DNA of 64,000 bases from Mycobacterium sp. Root135 (GTDB taxonomy: Bacteria > Actinomycetota > Actinomycetes > Mycobacteriales > Mycobacteriaceae), in NCBI RefSeq assembly GCF_001426545.1, contig NZ_LMEZ01000001.1:496967-560966 (forward strand), in the 5' to 3' direction. Shown here piece after piece: positions 10,684-19,959 of this stretch. The translations under genes were made by a program, and so were the position numbers. Position 1 is the first letter of the stretch; every line of letters begins with the position of its first letter. Under the pieces are notes generated by a model. It worked only from the letters and a program-made list of their open reading frames with translations, was not told where the DNA came from and ran no database searches.

Positions 10684-11499
10684 CTAGAGATTCTCCTCCA
10701 CCGAGATGGTGACGTCCGAGAAGTCGATCTGCGCCGCCGGGTTGCTCACCGCGGTGACGACGCCCGTCCCAAACGCTCCGACACGGTCGTAGAGGGTCGC
10801 CGATCCCGTGCTGATGCCGTCGGCCGTCCAGTGTGAGTCGGCCTGCAGGTAGATCCACTCGTCGACCGGCAGGCGGGCCAACGCCACGGTGAGGTCGCCG
10901 TTGATGTAGCCGATGCCCGCCGTGCCGAGGTTGGTGACCAGGCTGGTGCCCTCCGCGGCGCAGACCGTGTTGACCAGCGGGGAGTTGGTCACTCCCTCGA
11001 CCACGTCGACGGCGCGGTTCCGGAATCGCTTCCGCGAGGCGTTTTGGTGATCCGCGATGTGGGGGCTCCAGCCGCCGACGTCGCTGCCCATCGTCAGATG
11101 GCTCGACTCGCCGACCTCGCCCGGCGTCGGCAGGTCCATCGTCGCCGACCATTCCTCGCCCCGTGGCACCGACGAGCGGCGGTACTGGACCAGGATGGCT
11201 CTCGCCACCACGACCCCGTCCTGGACGAGCTCGCATTCGGAGTTGCGCACCCGCCTGCCGTCACGGACCAGCCGTGCCGTGGCGGTGGTGGGTACTGCTC
11301 GAGCGGCCTTGAAGAGGTCGACCGTGAGGCGCGCTGGCATGAACTCGTCGAGACCAAACCGTTCCTCGATGGTGCGCGCCGCCAGCCCGACCAGGGCCGG
11401 CCCGTTGAGATGATCTGGACCCCAACGACTTCGGGCATTGTCCGTAGGTAGAAACGTGTCCGCCGACGTGTGGACGAAGTGGGCAGGACGCGCGGTCAT
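10684..11499 (-). CDS. Acyl-CoA thioesterase-like (hotdog fold) protein
   Basis: The 271-residue protein has the layout of the mycobacterial tandem-hotdog thioesterase family: an N-terminal half with DHLNGPALVGLAARTIEE and ARLTVDLFKAA, and a C-terminal half with LTVALARLPVDEWIYLQADSHWTADGISTG. This last stretch is a typical thioesterase strand pattern (W..l......a.G.....L.D). The frame opens further upstream, but the ATG at 11499 is the natural start. It is divergent from, and overlaps, the 5' region of the LysR gene, which may control it. Substrate unknown. Confidence 0.75.
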   Translation of the reverse strand: MTARPAHFVHTSADTFLPTDNARSRWGPDHLNGPALVGLAARTIEERFGLDEFMPARLTVDLFKAARAVPTTATARLVRDGRRVRNSECELVQDGVVVARAILVQYRRSSVPRGEEWSATMDLPTPGEVGESSHLTMGSDVGGWSPHIADHQNASRKRFRNRAVDVVEGVTNSPLVNTVCAAEGTSLVTNLGTAGIGYINGDLTVALARLPVDEWIYLQADSHWTADGISTGSATLYDRVGAFGTGVVTAVSNPAAQIDFSDVTISVEENL

Positions 11500-11545
11500 T
11501 CTCGAATCGTCGCACGGGGCGGACAATGCCACCGAGAATGCCAAC

Positions 11546-12454
11546 GTGGACACCCGCCGACTACAGCTCCTGCTCGCCCTGTCACGCCTCGGCTCCATGC
11601 GCGCGGTCGCGGAGGCCCATCACCTCACCACCTCGACGGTGTCACAACAAATCGCAGCGCTCGCCAGGGACGCGGGCGTCGACCTCGTCGAGCCGGCAGG
11701 ACGACGCGTGCGTCTGACGCCCGCCGGCCGCCGGCTGTCGGACCATGCGGTCACCATCCTCGCCGCCGTCGACGCCGCGCGACTCGACCTCGACCCGGAT
11801 GCCGAACCCGCCGGGACCCTGCGCGTCGGTGGATTCGCGACCGGAATCCGGGTGTCCCTGCTTCCGGTTCTGGCCGATCTCGCCGTCAGCCATCCGCACG
11901 TCGACGCGATCGTCAGTGAGTACGAGCCCGTCGAGGCGTTCCGGTTGCTCGTCGACGACGACTTGGATCTGGCTCTCGTCTACGACTACAACCTGGCGCC
12001 GGCCTCCCCGAACCCCGCACTGGACACGGTGGCGCTGTGGTCGACGCCGTGGGGTCTCGGCGTGCGGACCGACGCGACGGCCGGTGACACCGCCGACCTG
12101 CGGGACTACGCCGACGACGCGTGGATCGTCAACTCCCGCAACACCGCCGACGAAGACGCGGTGCGCACGTTGGCGGCGCTGACCGGCTTCACCCCGCGCA
12201 TCGCCCACCAGATCGACAGCCTCGACCTCGTCGAAGACCTCATCCTCGCCGGCTACGGCGTTGGTCTGCTGCCGTTGAACCGGCCAGCCCGTCACGGCGT
12301 CTCGGTGCTGCGGCTTGCCGAGCCCGCCGTCCTCATGACGGCATACGCCGCGACGCGGCGGGGTCGCGAGAGCTGGGCGCCGCTGCGCCTCCTGCTGGAC
12401 GGTCTGCGTCCCTCCTCGGACGAGCAACGCGACTGGCCCCGACCCCCCTGCTAG
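11546..12454 (+). CDS. LysR family transcriptional regulator
   Basis: A 302-residue regulator with an N-terminal winged helix (LLALSRLGSMRAVAEAHHLTTSTVSQQIAALARDAG split across residues 8-43) and a C-terminal effector-binding domain (TLRVGGFATGIRVSLLPVLADL, LVEDLILAGYGVGLLP). The GTG at 11546 is the first start that leaves an intact helix-turn-helix. It is divergent from the thioesterase-like gene at 11499, the usual target arrangement for LysR proteins. The effector is unknown. A GC-rich hairpin follows its stop. Confidence 0.9.
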   Translation: MDTRRLQLLLALSRLGSMRAVAEAHHLTTSTVSQQIAALARDAGVDLVEPAGRRVRLTPAGRRLSDHAVTILAAVDAARLDLDPDAEPAGTLRVGGFATGIRVSLLPVLADLAVSHPHVDAIVSEYEPVEAFRLLVDDDLDLALVYDYNLAPASPNPALDTVALWSTPWGLGVRTDATAGDTADLRDYADDAWIVNSRNTADEDAVRTLAALTGFTPRIAHQIDSLDLVEDLILAGYGVGLLPLNRPARHGVSVLRLAEPAVLMTAYAATRRGRESWAPLRLLLDGLRPSSDEQRDWPRPPC

Positions 12455-12480
12455 CCGGTAGCGGCCGTAGCCGCTAGCGG
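12455..12480 (+). terminator. GC-rich hairpin after the LysR gene
   Basis: An 11-base stem (ccggtagcggc / gccgctagcgg, one mismatch) with a cgta loop begins directly after the TAG stop at 12452-12454. There is no U-tract, so it would be a mycobacterial-type intrinsic terminator or an RNA stabiliser. Confidence 0.5.
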
Positions 12481-12572
12481 TGGTCGGTTTCTGGTGGTCA
12501 GCGCCGATGTGGCGACGTCGCCGACACGGGAGTCTGAATGCACTCACCCAGGACCGTCCGAAAGGCTCGACC

Positions 12573-13298
12573 ATGACGAACCACCAGATGCGCATCCTCG
12601 CCGCCACCTTCGCCTCCGCGGCGGCGGTCCTCGGTCCGCAAGCCGCCGGGCTGGCCCAGGCCGACACGAACCCGGCCTGCTCGGCCGTCGAGGTCGTCTT
12701 CGCACGGGGCACCTTCGAGGCGCCCGGCATTGGCGACACCGGTCAGGCGTTCGTCGACTCACTCAACGCCAAGCTCGGTCAGCCCGTCGGGGTCTACGCG
12801 GTCGACTATCCCGCCTCGCTGGACTTCCAGGCCGCCGCCAACGGGGTCGCCGACGCCAGCCGTGAGGTCCAGTCGATCGCCACCAGCTGCCCCAACACCA
12901 AGATCGTCCTCGGCGGCTACTCGCAGGGGGCGGCCGTCGCCGCCTACACCACCGCCAGTTCGATCCCGGCCGGCTTCACCCTGCCCGCGGACATCACCGG
13001 GCCGATGCCGGCGTCGGTCGCCTCGCACGTCGCCGCCGTGGCACTGTTCGGCACGCCCGACCCGTGGTTCCTGAACCTGGTCGACCACAGCGCCCCACCC
13101 ATCGCGATCGGGGACGCGTACGTGAACAAGACCGTCCAGGAGTGCAACCAGGGCGACCCGGTGTGTTCCCCCGGCGGCCTCGACCGCTCGGCGCACAGCG
13201 CATACAAGAACAACGGGACGACCGATCAGGCCGCGGCCTTCGTCGTCAGCCAACTGTCGTCGTCGACGGTTTCGCAGACGGCTCGCGACTCAGCGTGA
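12573..13298 (+). CDS. Cutinase family serine esterase, secreted
   Basis: The 241-residue protein has a Sec signal peptide (cleavage after about residue 30, AQA-DT). The alpha/beta-hydrolase core shows GGYSQGAAV with nucleophile Ser117, and the remaining catalytic residues Asp195 (QGDPVCSPGG) and His208 (SAHSAY). Paired cysteines at 36/106 and 191/198 match the cutinase disulfides. Mycobacterial cutinase-like proteins act outside the cell as lipid or ester hydrolases. The ATG at 12573 is preceded by CGAAAGG. The gene stands alone. Which Culp-type subfamily it belongs to is not clear. Confidence 0.92.
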   Translation: MTNHQMRILAATFASAAAVLGPQAAGLAQADTNPACSAVEVVFARGTFEAPGIGDTGQAFVDSLNAKLGQPVGVYAVDYPASLDFQAAANGVADASREVQSIATSCPNTKIVLGGYSQGAAVAAYTTASSIPAGFTLPADITGPMPASVASHVAAVALFGTPDPWFLNLVDHSAPPIAIGDAYVNKTVQECNQGDPVCSPGGLDRSAHSAYKNNGTTDQAAAFVVSQLSSSTVSQTARDSA

Positions 13299-13315
13299 CG
13301 GTGCCCCGGCCCGGG

Positions 13316-14716
13316 TCAGCGTTGTCCCAGCGTCAACGCCTGCGCGGACCGGTAGCGCTCGATCACGTCGGGGGTGGGGTCGGCGGTGAACGACGACGTG
13401 GCGCCGAGGCTCCAGGCCGGTGGCTCGTCGGCGCCGGAGACCGTCCACGCGGCTTGCCTCGCCGCACCGAGCGCGACGTATTCCGCCGGCGGGGGAACGT
13501 GAACCGGCACCCCGAGGATCGCCGGAGCGATGCGGCGGACGGCCTCCGAGCGAGCACCTCCGCCCACCAGGATCACCCGGCCGGCGTCGACGCCCTGACG
13601 TGAGATCTTCTCGACACAGAACTGAATAGAGGCAAGAAGGCCCTCGACGGCGGCACGGGCAACGTTGGGCGGCAAGAGGTTTCGAGTCGTCACCCCGTGC
13701 AATGCGCCTGCCGCGTCCGGCAGGTTCGGTGAGCGCTCACCGTCGAAGTACGGCACCAGCGTCAACCCCTCCGCGCCGGGCGGCGCGGACAGAGCGAGCC
13801 GATCGAACTCGTCGAAGTCGACGCCGAGCATCTTGGCGACCGCCGCCAGCACGGGCGCGCCGTTGAGCGTGCACACCAGGGGCAATTGCCGCCCCGTGGC
13901 ATCGGCGAAGCCCGCCACCAGCCCTTCGGCGTCGTGCGATGCGGCGTCACCCACCGCGCTCACCACGCCCGAGGTGCCAAGCGAGACGACGCAATCCCCT
14001 GGGCCGACGCCAAGGCCCAGGGCCGCGGCGGCGTTGTCGCCGGCGCCCGGACCGAGGATCGCCCCGGTGGTGGTGCGGCCCGAGGCCTCCGCCGGACCGA
14101 CGACGGGCGGCACGATCGGACGACGTCCGCGCATCGCCAGCTCGAGTAGATCCGGTTGGTAGGTACTGTCCTCAGCCGCGAAGTACCCGGTACCGCTGGC
14201 GTCGCTGCGATCGGTACGGATGTCGGCGACGTCGGTCGAGCCCGACAGCCGCCACGTCAGCCAGTCGTGCGGAAGGCAGACCGCCGCGGTCGCGTCGGCA
14301 TTCTTCGGTTCGTTGTCGGCCAGCCACCGCAGTTTGGTCGCGGTGATCGCCGCGACCGGCACCACGCCGATCCGCGCCGCCCATTCGGCCGCCCCGCCGA
14401 GCTCGTCGACCAACGCGACCGCCGCACCGCTGGATCGGGTGTCGTTCCACAGCAACGCATCTCGAACGATGTTGCCCGCGGCGTCGAGACAGACCATGCC
14501 GTGCTGCTGGGCGCCGACCGACACCGCGGCTACGTCATCCAACCCACCTGCGGCCGCGGCGGCGTCTGCGAGTGCAGCCCACCAAGCGGCCGGGTCGACC
14601 TCGGTGCCCCCGGGGTGCGGTGCCGAACCCGAGCGCACCGTGTCACCGGTGTCGGCGTCGCAGATCACGACCTTGCACGATTGGGTGGACGAGTCGATTC
14701 CCGCGACGAGGGCCAC
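13316..14716 (-). CDS. xylB: Xylulokinase (FGGY carbohydrate kinase)
   Basis: A 466-residue FGGY kinase. Motifs are the N-terminal ATPase loop [28 protein letters not shown] (XylB signature), [10 protein letters not shown], the phosphate loop [10 protein letters not shown], and the C-terminal [22 protein letters not shown]. It phosphorylates D-xylulose, giving xylulose 5-phosphate for the pentose phosphate pathway. The GTG at 14716 has AAGGAGG 5 bases upstream, which fixes the start although the frame is open beyond it. It sits beside, but is convergent in layout with, the gluconate genes, suggesting a local sugar-use region. Confidence 0.93.
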   Translation of the reverse strand: MALVAGIDSSTQSCKVVICDADTGDTVRSGSAPHPGGTEVDPAAWWAALADAAAAAGGLDDVAAVSVGAQQHGMVCLDAAGNIVRDALLWNDTRSSGAAVALVDELGGAAEWAARIGVVPVAAITATKLRWLADNEPKNADATAAVCLPHDWLTWRLSGSTDVADIRTDRSDASGTGYFAAEDSTYQPDLLELAMRGRRPIVPPVVGPAEASGRTTTGAILGPGAGDNAAAALGLGVGPGDCVVSLGTSGVVSAVGDAASHDAEGLVAGFADATGRQLPLVCTLNGAPVLAAVAKMLGVDFDEFDRLALSAPPGAEGLTLVPYFDGERSPNLPDAAGALHGVTTRNLLPPNVARAAVEGLLASIQFCVEKISRQGVDAGRVILVGGGARSEAVRRIAPAILGVPVHVPPPAEYVALGAARQAAWTVSGADEPPAWSLGATSSFTADPTPDVIERYRSAQALTLGQR

Positions 14717-14828
14717 GCCGACCTCCTTCGGTTCTTGGAATCCCCACCCTAATGCGACGGTGTTCGAGCGACTTGCCCTTCGGCGCGTTATGGGTTTGCG
14801 ACCGGCCCCCTCGGGGAATAATGCGCGC

Positions 14829-15794
14829 ATGTTGATCCGACGAATAGCGCGTCCCATGCTGGCCACCACCTTCATCACCCGTGGCGTGGACGCTCTCCGC
14901 AGCCCGAAACCAGCCGCCGACGCCGCGCGACCCACCCTCGAAGGTCTCAGCAAGCTCCCGGATCCGGTCGGCCCGAACGTGCCGACGAACGCCGAGACCG
15001 TCGCCAAGGTGACCGCAGGCGTTCAGATCGGGGCAGGCCTGCTGCTCGCCGCGGGCAAGCTGCCCCGCCTGTCCTCGGCCGCACTCGCCGTCAGCGTCGT
15101 CCCCGGCAGCCTCGGCAGCCACGCATTCTGGAACGAGACCGATCCCACGCGCAAGGCGGCCGAGCGCAAGGCGCTGTTCGCCGACGTCGGCCTCATCGGT
15201 GGCCTCATCATCGCCTCGGTCGACACCGAGGGCCGTCCCTCGCTGGGCTGGCGCGGCCGACGTGCCGCCCGCAAGGTGGGCGAGCGGGTCACCGGTGTCC
15301 TGCCGAGCGGGTCCGACACCCCGAACGCCCTGATCGACAGCGAGCTCGTCGACAAGTGGGGCGAGAATCTGCAATCCGGTCTGCACGTGGGCGCCGAGCG
15401 CGGACGCGAGCTGGCGCATGTCGCCTACGAGCGTGGGTCGGAGCTCGCCGACGTCGCGCTGGAGCGCGGCTCCGAGCTGGCCGACGTGGCGCGCGATCGA
15501 GCACCCAAGCTCGCCAAGAAGGCACGTAAGCGCGGTCTCGAGCTCGCCGAGCTGACCCAGGATCGCAGCACCGAGTTGGCCGACGTTGCGCAGAAGCGCG
15601 GCGCCAAGCTGGTCGACGTCGCCCGCGACCGTGCGCCGGAACTGGTTGACGCAGCCCGGGACCGCGGCGCGGAACTGGCCGCCCTGGCCCAGGATCGCAG
15701 CAACGAATTCGCGTCGTTGAGTCGCAAGCAGGCCAAGCAGACCCGCAAGGATCTCAAGCGCGCCCAGAAGGAACTCGAGAAGCGCGTTCGCTAG
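14829..15794 (+). CDS. DoxX family membrane protein with C-terminal 11-residue repeats
   Basis: A 321-residue protein in two parts. Residues 1 to about 140 form a DoxX-like membrane unit ([65 protein letters not shown]). Residues 190-299 consist of ten 11-residue repeats of the type (E/D)[10 protein letters not shown], ending in a basic tail. The repeats predict a long amphipathic helix. DoxX proteins are linked to thiol/redox complexes in mycobacteria; the repeat tail is unusual. The last 41 bases overlap gntP on the other strand. Confidence 0.85.
   Translation: MLIRRIARPMLATTFITRGVDALRSPKPAADAARPTLEGLSKLPDPVGPNVPTNAETVAKVTAGVQIGAGLLLAAGKLPRLSSAALAVSVVPGSLGSHAFWNETDPTRKAAERKALFADVGLIGGLIIASVDTEGRPSLGWRGRRAARKVGERVTGVLPSGSDTPNALIDSELVDKWGENLQSGLHVGAERGRELAHVAYERGSELADVALERGSELADVARDRAPKLAKKARKRGLELAELTQDRSTELADVAQKRGAKLVDVARDRAPELVDAARDRGAELAALAQDRSNEFASLSRKQAKQTRKDLKRAQKELEKRVR
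15396..15725 (+). repeat. Ten tandem 33-bp units encoding an 11-residue (hendecad) repeat
   Basis: Exactly 330 bases (codons 190-299 of the DoxX gene) split into ten units with the consensus [11 protein letters not shown]. Units 2 and 3 are nearly identical; others vary as [22 protein letters not shown] and so on. Periodicity at the DNA level is partly eroded, so this is an old expansion under protein-level selection. Confidence 0.9.
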
Positions 15795-17181
15795 ACACGC
15801 AAACCACGACGGCTAGACCGCTCACCGAGAGCACCGTCTCCATGATCGACCAGGTCTTGATGGTCTGGCCGACGGTGAGCCGGAAGTACTGGTTGACCAA
15901 CCAGAAGCCGGCGTCGTTCACGTGGGAGAAGAACAGCGAGCCGGCGCCGACGGCGAGCACCACCAACGACACCTCGCCGGTCGGCAGGTCGGCGACGAGC
16001 GGGACGATGAGCGACGACGCGGTGATCGTGGCGACCGTGGCCGAACCCGTGGCCAGCCGGATCAGCACCGCGATGAGCCAGGCCAGGATGAGCACCGAGA
16101 TGTTCGCGCCCTCTGCCCAGCGGGCGAGCAGGGTGCCGATGCCGGTGTCGACGAGCACCTGCTTGAAACCGCCGCCGGCGGCGACGATCAGGATGATCCC
16201 GGCGACCGGCGGCAGTCCGGACTCGATGCACTTGGTGACTTCGCTGCGGTCCATCCCGGCGCCGCGGCCGAGGGTGAACATGCCGACGATGACGGCGATG
16301 AGGAGCGCGATCAGCGGGGTGCCGAGGGTGTCGAACACCAATCGGACCAGGTTGGCCTTGTCGTCGATGAAGATGTCGACCAATGCCTTGCCCAGCATCA
16401 GGACGACGGGCAGCAGAACCGAGAACAGCGTGACGCCGAACGACGGCCGGCGCCGGTTCTCGCCCTCTGCGAAGCGGTCTGCGTCGAAGGTGTCGGGAGC
16501 GTCGACGACGACCCACTTCCCGGCGAGCTTTCCGAACAGGGGCCCTGCCAGGACGATGGTCGGGATCGCCACCACGACACCGAGTGCAAGCGTGACGCCG
16601 AGGTCGGCGTTGAGGAGTCCGACGGCGGTCAGTGGCCCGGGGTGCGGTGGGACGAACCCGTGCATCGCCGAAAGGCCTGCCAGAGCCGGGATTCCGACGG
16701 TCACCAACGACAGTTGCGAGCGACGCGAGACCAGGTAGATGACCGGTATCAGCAGCACCAGGCCAATCTCGAAGAACATGGGGAGGCCGATGATCGCGCC
16801 GACCAAGGCCATCGCCCACGGCAACATTCGTGGTGACGCGTGCCCGACGATGGTGTCGACTATCTCGTCGGCGCCACCGGAATCGGCCAGCAATTTGGCG
16901 AACATCGCACCAAGCGCGATGAGGATGCCGACGCCCGCCGCGGTCTCGCCGAAGCCCTTGGTGAATGAGGCCAGCACGGTGGTGAGGTTCTCCCCCGCCA
17001 CCATGCCGACCGTCAGCCCACCGAACATCAGCGACAGGAAGGGATGAAGCTTGACGATGGTGATCAGCACGACGATGACGCCGATGCCGACGAGGAACGC
17101 GAGGACGAGATGCCAACCCGAGGCCACCGGCTCGGTGAGTTTCGGGGCGTCGTCGGCGAGCAGGGTAATTCCGTTGATCAT
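15754..17181 (-). CDS. gntP: GntP family gluconate:H+ symporter
   Basis: A 475-residue polytopic permease with GntP hallmarks: FGETAAGVGILIALGAMFAKLLADSGG, HGFVPPHPGPLTAVGLLNADLG, GGFKQVLVDTGIG, ATGSATVATITAS and FFSHVNDAGFWLV. It imports gluconate or a related sugar acid. Its ATG shares one base with the TGA of gntK (TGATG), so gntK-gntP form a coupled operon. The C-terminus extends through 41 bases of the convergent DoxX gene, which makes the last ten or so residues (after VVVCVS) atypical for the family. Confidence 0.93.
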   Translation of the reverse strand: MINGITLLADDAPKLTEPVASGWHLVLAFLVGIGVIVVLITIVKLHPFLSLMFGGLTVGMVAGENLTTVLASFTKGFGETAAGVGILIALGAMFAKLLADSGGADEIVDTIVGHASPRMLPWAMALVGAIIGLPMFFEIGLVLLIPVIYLVSRRSQLSLVTVGIPALAGLSAMHGFVPPHPGPLTAVGLLNADLGVTLALGVVVAIPTIVLAGPLFGKLAGKWVVVDAPDTFDADRFAEGENRRRPSFGVTLFSVLLPVVLMLGKALVDIFIDDKANLVRLVFDTLGTPLIALLIAVIVGMFTLGRGAGMDRSEVTKCIESGLPPVAGIILIVAAGGGFKQVLVDTGIGTLLARWAEGANISVLILAWLIAVLIRLATGSATVATITASSLIVPLVADLPTGEVSLVVLAVGAGSLFFSHVNDAGFWLVNQYFRLTVGQTIKTWSIMETVLSVSGLAVVVCVSSERASRVPSGRA

Positions 17182-17675
17182 CACAGCTCCCGTTGGGTCA
17201 GCGTTACGTATTCGTTCACGATGGAATCGATGTTCTGGTCGACGTTGACGTCGACCCCGTGCTCGTCGGCAGCCAGCGGCTCGAGGGTCTCGAACTGGGA
17301 CGCGAGCAGCGATGCGGGCATGAAGTGACCCGGTCGGCTGGCCTGCCTGCGGCCAATCACTTCTGGTGTTCCCGCGAGGTGAAGGAAGTCCACGTCGGGA
17401 CAGTGCTCCCGAAGTTGGTCGCGGTAGGTGCGTTTGAGTGCCGAGCAGCTCATCACGCCGCCCTCGGCGTGGGCGGCCAACCATTTCCCGATTGAGTCCA
17501 GCCAGGGACGCCGGTCGTCGTCGTCGAGCGCGTGACCCGCGGTCATCTTGGCGATGTTGGCCTCGGGGTGAAAGTCGTCCGCGTCGGCGAAGGGCACTCG
17601 TAGTCGTTGAGCGAGTGCTGCACCGACGGTCGACTTGCCGGACCCGGACACACCCATTACGACGATTGGCGCCAT
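17181..17675 (-). CDS. gntK: Gluconokinase
   Basis: A 164-residue P-loop kinase ([12 protein letters not shown], residues 7-18), followed by the family segments FADADDFHPEANIAKMTAGHALDD, CSALKRTYRDQLRE and HFMPASLLASQFETLEPL. It converts gluconate to 6-phosphogluconate using ATP. Length and order of motifs match thermosensitive/GntK-type gluconate kinases. It is first in the gntK-gntP operon and divergent from the FadR-type regulator at 17814. Confidence 0.95.
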   Translation of the reverse strand: MAPIVVMGVSGSGKSTVGAALAQRLRVPFADADDFHPEANIAKMTAGHALDDDDRRPWLDSIGKWLAAHAEGGVMSCSALKRTYRDQLREHCPDVDFLHLAGTPEVIGRRQASRPGHFMPASLLASQFETLEPLAADEHGVDVNVDQNIDSIVNEYVTLTQREL

Positions 17676-17738
17676 GCCAGCCCACCTCCCGATCGCTTGT
17701 ACCCAGTTGTGCTTCTCGTCACACAGAGTGCCTCAATA

Positions 17739-17751
17739 GTAAGATCATTAC
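17739..17751. promoter_or_regulatory. Candidate operator in the gntK/regulator intergenic region
   Basis: An inverted repeat GTAA-N5-TTAC in the 138-base AT-rich gap between gntK (start 17675) and the divergent regulator (start 17814). The position suits a FadR/GntR-type dimer controlling both units. It is proposed by eye only and not matched to a known motif. Confidence 0.3.
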
Positions 17752-17813
17752 AAGAGTTTGAGCGAAAGATATGTCTTTAAGGCAGTCAGCAAACTTTATG
17801 ACAAGATGTATCC

Positions 17814-18521
17814 GTGGCCGGACCCTCAAACGTCAGCGCGCTGCACGACAACGTCCTCACTGGCATCGGCGCCGAAATCGTGTCGGGGACGCTCCCGGCA
17901 GGCGGGGTGATCAACCTCGAAGGCGTCGGCATTCAATACGGGGTGTCCCGCAGCGTCGCGCGCGAGGCGGTTCGGGTGCTCGAATCGATGGGCCTGGTCG
18001 CATCCCGCCGCCGCGTCGGCATCACCATCCAACCCGCAGAACGGTGGAACGTCTTCGACCCACGCGTCATCCGATGGCGGCTCGAATCTGGTGATCGCGC
18101 AGCGCAATTGGTGTCCCTGTCGGAGCTGCGTCGCGGCTTCGAACCCACCGCGGCGGCCCTGGCCGCCCGCCGGGCCGATCCCCACCAGTGCCGCATCATG
18201 GCGGCAGCGGTGTCGGACATGGTGATGCATGGCCGGTCTGGGGACCTGGAGTCATACCTGTTGGCGGACAAGGTGTTTCACCAGACATTGCTCGAGGCCA
18301 GCGGCAACGAGATGTTCCGGGCTCTCAACGGCGTCGTCGCCGAGGTGCTGACCGGGCGCACCCACCACGGCATGATGCCCGAGACGCCCAACCCGGTCGC
18401 GATTGCGCTGCACGACGAGGTCGCCCGCGCGATTCGACTTCGCGACGAGGAGACCGCCGAACGCGCCATGCGGGAGATCATCGACGAAGCGGTGGACGAC
18501 GTCAGTTCGTCCGCAAAGTGA
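17814..18521 (+). CDS. FadR-subfamily GntR transcriptional regulator of gluconate genes
   Basis: The 235-residue regulator has an N-terminal winged helix-turn-helix (VSRSVAREAVRVLESMGLV at about residues 44-62) and a C-terminal all-helical FCD domain (LSELRRGFEPTAAALAA, DKVFHQTLLEASGNEMF, LHDEVARAIRLRDEETAERAM). The Asp/His residues of FCD metal and ligand sites are visible. It starts at a GTG and is divergent from gntK-gntP, the classical position for their repressor, with gluconate or a phosphorylated product as likely effector (inference). It overlaps the convergent lipoprotein gene by 20 bases. Confidence 0.9.
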   Translation: MAGPSNVSALHDNVLTGIGAEIVSGTLPAGGVINLEGVGIQYGVSRSVAREAVRVLESMGLVASRRRVGITIQPAERWNVFDPRVIRWRLESGDRAAQLVSLSELRRGFEPTAAALAARRADPHQCRIMAAAVSDMVMHGRSGDLESYLLADKVFHQTLLEASGNEMFRALNGVVAEVLTGRTHHGMMPETPNPVAIALHDEVARAIRLRDEETAERAMREIIDEAVDDVSSSAK

Positions 18522-19023
18522 ACGTCATCGTCAGCCCCGACACCTCGGTGACCTCCACCACCCGGCGGGCCTGAGTCTTCCCTGCGACGACGTCACAGCC
18601 CGCGGATGCGCCCACCTCACCCCTCAAGCCGCCTTCGCACGCCACGGAATCGATGCGATCCGAGGACTTCTCGGCGACGAGGCGGGCCACCGCCCTCTCG
18701 AGTTGCTCTTGGGACAGTGCCGGGGTGAGGTCGTACTGGATTGCGCCAGCGTCGGTTCCGGTGACGGTGACGATCGGCTGAAAACTGTTGGCCTCGTCGA
18801 CCACGACGTCGCATCGTTCGGTTCTGCCGACCTCGCCGATGAGATCCGATTCGCACACGACCGTCTCGGGCCGCTCGCCGGCAGCGGTCAGCTTGTCGGA
18901 GACGTCCCTCTGCAGAGCCTCCTTCGCGACCGTCGGCGTGACGTCGGGGCCAGTCACGCCCGCGCAGCCGCACGCGATCGCACCCGTCAGCACCAGGGCC
19001 GCGGCAGTCACCGGGTACCGCAT
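18502..19023 (-). CDS. Lipoprotein with two DUF4333-like repeats
   Basis: A 173-residue exported protein. A short signal sequence (TAAALVLTGAIACGCAG) with a cysteine after an imperfect lipobox (AIAC) suggests lipidation. Two similar halves follow: each has a V..V.C.S/G.L.GEVG....CDV core, around CESDLIGEVGRTERCDV and CEGGLRGEVGASAGCDV, so two pairs of cysteines. DUF4333 domains are common in actinobacterial envelope proteins and have no known role. GGAAGG lies 9 bases before the ATG at 19023, and this favours it over the ATG at 19032. It converges on the gluconate regulator with a 20-base overlap. Confidence 0.8.
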   Translation of the reverse strand: MRYPVTAAALVLTGAIACGCAGVTGPDVTPTVAKEALQRDVSDKLTAAGERPETVVCESDLIGEVGRTERCDVVVDEANSFQPIVTVTGTDAGAIQYDLTPALSQEQLERAVARLVAEKSSDRIDSVACEGGLRGEVGASAGCDVVAGKTQARRVVEVTEVSGLTMTFTLRTN

Positions 19024-19071
19024 GGCATGCATCCTTCCATCCGAGCGCCGTCGTGGTGGTTGACTGCCGAA

Positions 19072-19959
19072 GTGAGCAGAACTTCGACCACGGCCCGCAG
19101 GCTCTTCGACCGCTTCGAACCCGTGCACGCACTGACCTACTTCGCCCCCGAGTCCCGCGATGCTCTCGGCCAGGCCGGTTTTCGTGGATTCTGGATGGGC
19201 TACTTCGGGGCGCGGGCGGCGCCGCTTGGTGCGGTCGGAGCGGACCTCGTCACCGCCGCCTTCTACAACTTCGCGCCGGCTCACGTGGCTCGCGCACTGC
19301 CCGCCGCATGGGACTTCGCCAGCCCGGCCGACGCGCTCCGAGCGCGGGAGGCGTCTGCCGTCGCCGCACTCGGTCGGTGTGGGGTCGGCGACGGTACCGA
19401 GGTGCGGACCGCAGGCGACCTGTTGGCCAAGGCCGCGGCAACCGCCCCGCTGGACGGCCGCCCGCTCTTCGCCGCGAACCGCGCGTTGCCGTGGCCCGAC
19501 GAACCGGCGGCCCGGCTGTGGCACGCCTGCACTCTGCTGCGGGAACACCGCGGCGACACCCACGTCGCGGTACTCGTCGCCAACGGCATCGGCGGCCGTG
19601 ACTGCAACGTCCTGCACGCGCTGGCCGATGGGGTGCCTCGCGAGTTCATCATGCGTGGCCGCGAGTACGACGACCACGAGTGGCAGGTGTGCCTCGACCG
19701 GCTCGCCGCCCGCGGGCTCGTCGACGACCAAGGCGCGCTGACGGATTCGGGCCGGGAGCTCAAACGGCAGCTCGAGGACTCGACCGATCGACTGTCGCTG
19801 TCGGCGTTCGACGCCCTCGACGACGGCGAACTGGAACTGCTCTTCCGCGCGCTGACCCCACTCACCAGGAAGGTGGTCGCCGCGGGCGACATCCCCACCG
19901 CCACGCCGATGGGACTGCGACGAGACGACCTCGACGACGACGGCGCCCAGCTGTCCTAG
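19072..19959 (+). CDS. SCO6745 family protein
   Basis: A 295-residue soluble protein with the N-terminal pattern [22 protein letters not shown], then [29 protein letters not shown], which is the signature of the actinobacterial SCO6745 family. A C-terminal winged-helix-like part follows ([29 protein letters not shown]). Function is unknown. The GTG at 19072 is used; the frame is open further upstream but shows no family match. It is divergent from the DUF4333 lipoprotein and overlaps the UPF0060 gene by 4 bases at its 3' end. Confidence 0.82.
   Translation: MSRTSTTARRLFDRFEPVHALTYFAPESRDALGQAGFRGFWMGYFGARAAPLGAVGADLVTAAFYNFAPAHVARALPAAWDFASPADALRAREASAVAALGRCGVGDGTEVRTAGDLLAKAAATAPLDGRPLFAANRALPWPDEPAARLWHACTLLREHRGDTHVAVLVANGIGGRDCNVLHALADGVPREFIMRGREYDDHEWQVCLDRLAARGLVDDQGALTDSGRELKRQLEDSTDRLSLSAFDALDDGELELLFRALTPLTRKVVAAGDIPTATPMGLRRDDLDDDGAQLS

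Noticed and set aside
15006..17685. Long extensions of the xylB and gntP frames upstream
   Set aside because: High-GC open frames across neighbouring genes; family N-termini and ribosome sites fix the starts at 14716 and 17181.
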